Source: Planctomycetota bacterium (GTDB lineage Bacteria; Planctomycetota; Planctomycetia; Isosphaerales; Isosphaeraceae). From it: DNA of 16,921 nucleotides. The position numbers were made by a program, and so were the translations under genes. The notes under the pieces were generated by a model that was not told the DNA's origin, ran no database searches, and saw only the letters and a list, made by a program, of their open reading frames with translations. Below are positions 14,203-16,921 of this stretch, in pieces (position 1 is the first letter of the stretch; each line of letters begins with the position of its first letter). The stretch spans positions 1 to 16,921 of the forward strand of contig JAJYDH010000076.1 in NCBI GenBank assembly GCA_021777685.1. Reading direction: 5' to 3'.

Positions 14203-14239
14203 ATCTCAAATCTGAAATCCAGGATTTCAGATTTGAGAT
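14203..14239. terminator. Perfect 18-bp inverted repeat between convergent genes
   Basis: ATCTCAAATCTGAAATCC (14203-14220), one A, then its exact reverse complement (14222-14239). It is AT-rich in a GC-rich setting and lies between the converging stops at 14186 and 14250, so it fits a bidirectional terminator. With a one-base centre it is effectively a 37-base palindrome and may also be a dispersed repeat. Confidence 0.7.
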
Positions 14240-14249
14240 ATTCAAACAG

Positions 14250-15203
14250 TCACCTCGCCCGCCACCAGTCCCGAGGCGTCAGGCCCCCGGCCTCGCAGAG
14301 GGGGCCGATCGCCTCGCGGAACCGGGCGGCGTCGACGGGGTAGCCGGCGGTGGGCTTCAGCCCGGGGATTCGGGCGAGCCAGTGGGCGTTGAAGGCGTCC
14401 ATCCAGTGCTCGCGGACCGCCTTGCTGACGAGCGACGCCAGCGCGACCAGGCCGTCATCGGCGTCGGCCCGGGGGACCAGGTCGAGCGTGAGCTTCCGGG
14501 CCGGCTCGACCACCTCGTAACGGCTCAGATCCGGGCCTTCCGGCCCCCGGATGACCTGCGCCTCGGGGAAGGCGCCGGCGAGGAGGTCGCCGTAGAAGTG
14601 CCGACCGCCGTGCTTGTCCCCCCGGATCGCGACCGATTGCCCCTCCGGCGTGGCCTCCCGGAGGTGGGCCAGGAGCCGGGCGAACGCGGCGAAGTGGACC
14701 AGGGCCTTCGAGCCGGTCGAGTCCAGCCCGTCGTTGAACCGTCCCGGCCCGACCACGACCGCCCGGACGTCGACCACCCGCCACGGGGCGCCCTCCAGCG
14801 GCCGGCGGGCCACGGTCGATTCGGCCAGCGAGCGCGACCGGAGGCACGGATACCTCGGGTCGCCCGAGTCGAGCCAGGGCGACAACTCGACCTCGTCGAG
14901 CGTCCCCGCGCCGAGCCCTTCCATCAGCCCGCCGAAGGTCTTCGGGACGACCCGGCCGGTCGCCGCCAGGGTCGCCAGCGCGGCGGAGTCGAGCCGGTCG
15001 CGCCCCTGGCCGCCCTTGTAGACCCGCTTCGAGTCGTCGACCCAGAGCCGGCCCGAAGGCCCGCCCGCGCGGGAGACGGTCGAAGGGAGGTCGCCCCAGA
15101 CGTCGGGAGGCCGGTCGTCGGGACTTTCGGCGACCACAGCCGTCATCACCAGCGGCCCGAGGTTCGGCCCGTATCCCGCCTCATCGATCCCGGCCCAGCG
15201 CAT
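14250..15203 (-). CDS. RNase HII-like (RNase H-fold) protein with altered GRG motif
   Basis: A 317-residue protein, longer than RNase HII (about 200). The N-terminus MRWAGIDEAGYGPNLGPLVM matches the RNase HII/HIII start GIDEAGRGPxxGPVV, keeping D7 and E8. VDDSKRV at 55-61 matches the DSKK region, ALASLVSKAVREHWM at 254-268 matches the ASxxAKVxRD helix, and GLKPTAGYPVD near 281-291 matches the family's GYxT region. D196 in IRGDKHGG may be a further metal ligand. The Arg of the GRG motif, which contacts the RNA-DNA junction, is Tyr11 here (GYG). It is therefore an RNase H-fold protein, probably a nuclease, but possibly with different substrate choice. The start ATG 15203 lies 25 bases after the stop of the membrane protein gene, so the two are likely an operon. 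Confidence 0.75.
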   Translation of the reverse strand: MRWAGIDEAGYGPNLGPLVMTAVVAESPDDRPPDVWGDLPSTVSRAGGPSGRLWVDDSKRVYKGGQGRDRLDSAALATLAATGRVVPKTFGGLMEGLGAGTLDEVELSPWLDSGDPRYPCLRSRSLAESTVARRPLEGAPWRVVDVRAVVVGPGRFNDGLDSTGSKALVHFAAFARLLAHLREATPEGQSVAIRGDKHGGRHFYGDLLAGAFPEAQVIRGPEGPDLSRYEVVEPARKLTLDLVPRADADDGLVALASLVSKAVREHWMDAFNAHWLARIPGLKPTAGYPVDAARFREAIGPLCEAGGLTPRDWWRAR

Positions 15204-15228
15204 GGGGTTCGGCCGCCCCTCCCCGAGA

Positions 15229-15747
15229 TCAGAACTTCAACATGCCGGCGCTGGTGACGAGCATCACCGTGAGCCACTGCAAGAAGCTGCTGACCAGGAC
15301 GATGAAGATCGTGAAGAACGAGAAGAGGACGGCCTCGGTCGTCTTCTTCCACCAGTCGCGCCTCGGCCCCCGTTCCATGTCGGCCTTGATGTGCGGCCGG
15401 GCGATCAGCGGCAGGGCGGCCTGGAGGGCGAAGCTGACCTGGAACCAGTAGAGGAGCGGCCGGAGGGCGCCGGCCTCGGCCAGCAAGATCAGGCCGAAGT
15501 AGCTCAGGCAGGCCAGGTCGATCTGGAGCATCACCTGGCCGGGCGTGTGCGACTTCAGGGCCCCCAGGGCCACGGCGGTCAGGATGATGCTGAGCACGAA
15601 GACGGCCGGGGCGTCGACCGTCAGATAAGGATAGCTGGAGGCCGGGATGTGATCGCGGGCCCTGGCGAAGAGCGCCGACGCCACGGCGGCCGTCACCACG
15701 GCCATCATCACCGTGGCCATCGTGAACCGGAACTTGCCTCGGAGCAT
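15229..15747 (-). CDS. Four-helix membrane protein
   Basis: A 172-residue hydrophobic protein of unknown function. Four membrane segments are visible: about 8-28 (MATVMMAVVTAAVASALF), 45-65 (AVFVLSIILTAVALGAL), 75-118 (two hydrophobic stretches, possibly one helix and a re-entrant part) and 138-168 (VLFSFFTIFIVLVSSFLQWLTVML). A basic cytoplasmic loop with KADMERGPRRDWWKK sits before the last. The start ATG 15747 has GGGAGG five bases upstream on the minus strand, so it is firm. RNase HII-like gene 14250-15203 follows after 25 bases. The RFTMATVMM opening is of a type common in planctomycete small membrane proteins. Confidence 0.75.
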   Translation of the reverse strand: MLRGKFRFTMATVMMAVVTAAVASALFARARDHIPASSYPYLTVDAPAVFVLSIILTAVALGALKSHTPGQVMLQIDLACLSYFGLILLAEAGALRPLLYWFQVSFALQAALPLIARPHIKADMERGPRRDWWKKTTEAVLFSFFTIFIVLVSSFLQWLTVMLVTSAGMLKF

Positions 15748-15767
15748 TGAGCCTCCCGGAGTGCGAG

Positions 15768-15830
15768 CGGGTAGCCTTCTTCTACCCGCTACCCGCTACC
15801 CGCTACCCGCTACCCGCTACCCGCTGACTG
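15768..15830. repeat. Heptamer tandem array 3 with opposed half-unit
   Basis: Six CTACCCG units (15782-15823) and one CTGACTG (15824-15830), the same unit and variant as arrays 1 and 2. One base separates the array from the parA stop codon (15832-15834). A single CGGGTAG faces the array at 15768-15774 with CCTTCTT between, so a nine-base stem (AGCGGGTAG/CTACCCGCT) with a seven-base loop can form just after parA and before the membrane protein's ribosome binding site. Confidence 0.93.
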
Positions 15831-15831
15831 C

Positions 15832-16689
15832 TCATGACGCCAGCGAATGCGGCTCCTCGGCGACTCGCCTCTCGGGCGTGAGCCAGATGGAGGCGGCGGG
15901 GCGGCCCTGGACCTCTCCGGCGAGCGAGGCGTAGTCCTCGGCCCCTCGGCTGGTGGGGGCGTACTGGAAGATCGACTGGCCGAAGCTGGGGCACTCGGCC
16001 AGGCGGATATTCCGCCTGATCCTCGTCCGGAAGACGGTGGCGTCGGCCCAGGGGGCGTTGGCGTGCTTGCGGCCGTCGAAGTAGTTGTCGAGGTCGTCGA
16101 TCACCTCGCCGCCCAGCCGGGTCCCGGCGTCGTAGAGGCAGAGGACCACGCCGCCGACCTTGAGGTCGCGGTTGACCCGCTTGCAGACGAGGTTGATCGT
16201 CTCCAGGAGCTTCGAGAGCCCGTGCAGGGCCAGGAAGTGGGCCTGGAGCGGGATGAAGACCTCGCGGGCCCCGCAGAGGGCGTTGAGCGTGAGGATGCCC
16301 AGCGACGGCGGGCAGTCCATCAGGACGTAGTCGAACGGCTCCTCTTCGAGCATCGCGTCGAGCTGGTCGCGGAGGATGGTCTCGCGGCCGACCGTGCCGA
16401 TCAGCTCGACCTCGGCGGCGGCCAGGTCGATGTGGCTCCCGCAGATGTGGAGGTTGGGCGCGACCTCGCGGCGGACCTCCTTGAGCGAAAGTCCTTGCGT
16501 CAGGACGTCATAGAGCGACGGGCCCGACCGGCCGGGCAGGAGCCCGAGGTGGAGCGTGGCGTGCGCCTGGGGGTCGAGGTCGAGGACCAGGGTCCGGTTC
16601 CCCTCGGCCGCAAGGGCGGCGGCGAGGTTGACGGTGGTCGTCGTCTTGCCCACCCCGCCCTTCTGATTCAACACAGCGATCCGTCGCAT
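15832..16689 (-). CDS. parA: ParA-family Walker-type ATPase (orphan)
   Basis: A 285-residue member of the ParA/MinD superfamily. The start is ATG 16687-16689, since the family begins MRRIAVLNQKGGVGKTT and AAGGAAGGG lies upstream; the frame is open 15 codons further but without similarity. The deviant Walker A is K10-GGVG-K15-TT, Walker A' is LVLDLDPQAHAT (34-45), and Walker B is VLMDCPPS with D125. An IPLQAHFLALHG segment and a KRVNRDLKVGGVVLCLYD segment are also typical of Soj/ParA. No parB or parS site is seen nearby, so a role in chromosome segregation or in positioning another cargo cannot be told apart. The gene heads a minus-strand run of three genes; the heptamer array starts right after its stop. 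Confidence 0.9.
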   Translation of the reverse strand: MRRIAVLNQKGGVGKTTTTVNLAAALAAEGNRTLVLDLDPQAHATLHLGLLPGRSGPSLYDVLTQGLSLKEVRREVAPNLHICGSHIDLAAAEVELIGTVGRETILRDQLDAMLEEEPFDYVLMDCPPSLGILTLNALCGAREVFIPLQAHFLALHGLSKLLETINLVCKRVNRDLKVGGVVLCLYDAGTRLGGEVIDDLDNYFDGRKHANAPWADATVFRTRIRRNIRLAECPSFGQSIFQYAPTSRGAEDYASLAGEVQGRPAASIWLTPERRVAEEPHSLAS

Positions 16690-16921
16690 CGTAGGGTCCC
16701 TTCCTTGCGCGAAGCCCCGTTCCCCGCGCCCCAAGCCGTCCCCCCCTCGGAGCGTCGGGGGAGTCTAGACGAATCGCCGATCGGCGCGAAGGCGAAGTGG
16801 GGCGGGGTGATGACGGGGCAGTCGTCGCGGATTCTCGCGATTTCTGCCCCCCCCTCTCCCCCTGGGCTGACCGACCGACACTTTTTCGATTTTCGTCCGG
16901 AGCGGATTCTGACTCCCTCTC
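16690..16921. other. Upstream region of parA
   Basis: This 232-base edge region has no gene. It holds C-runs (for example around 16739-16747 and 16847-16862) and no clear promoter hexamers. The parA promoter should lie here. Confidence 0.4.

Overview
The window looks like a chromosomal segment of a high-GC planctomycete, probably related to the Isosphaeraceae. This is inferred from gene content and style, not from a marker gene. The signs are a secreted ThuA-domain protein, an SMP-30/gluconolactonase-like protein, small lineage-type membrane proteins, IF-1 alone among unrelated genes, several GTG starts, and intergenic spaces packed with short dispersed repeats. Most genes are about 70% GC by hand count of sample lines. 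The left edge (1-900) and the 7180-10250 block are visibly lower (about 60% in two sampled lines of the NTPase gene).

Layout. 1-1150: a low-GC hypothetical gene (minus) and a long gene-poor spacer with a five-copy short repeat. 1150-2500: a secreted ThuA-like protein, two opposed heptamer arrays, and a small protein with a DUF4258-like look. 2500-5270 (minus): a small membrane protein with its own promoter and a T-tract terminator just upstream, then an APC-type permease fused to a universal-stress-protein domain. 5270-6250: almost 1 kb without a convincing gene but with three kinds of dispersed repeat. 6250-7000: an overlapping xisH-xisI pair. 7000-10100: more copies of the repeat that precedes xisH, then a two-gene operon of a HEPN-domain protein and a 773-residue P-loop NTPase. 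10200-12100: a good sigma70-type promoter and a siroheme sulfite reductase. 12100-13260: REP-like palindromes and an SMP-30-type protein. 13470-14190: infA and a small hypothetical gene. 14200-16690 (minus): a perfect palindromic terminator-like element, an RNase HII-like protein with an altered GRG motif, a four-helix membrane protein, a third heptamer array, and an orphan ParA-type ATPase.

The most system-like part is 6250-10092. XisH is a PD-(D/E)XK-like protein that travels with XisI, and it is followed by a HEPN ribonuclease-like protein in operon with an NTPase that joins an SH3-like N-terminus, a STAND-like P-loop core, a beta-rich repeat region and a C-terminal helical domain. HEPN plus signalling NTPase is the logic of several abortive-infection systems, so this is the best candidate for an undescribed defence system. 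Function is inferred from domain logic only.

The second strong signal is structural. Heptamer arrays (unit CGGGTAG with an in-phase variant CAGTCAG) begin exactly at, or one base after, the stop codons of the ThuA-like gene and of parA, in the same orientation relative to each gene.
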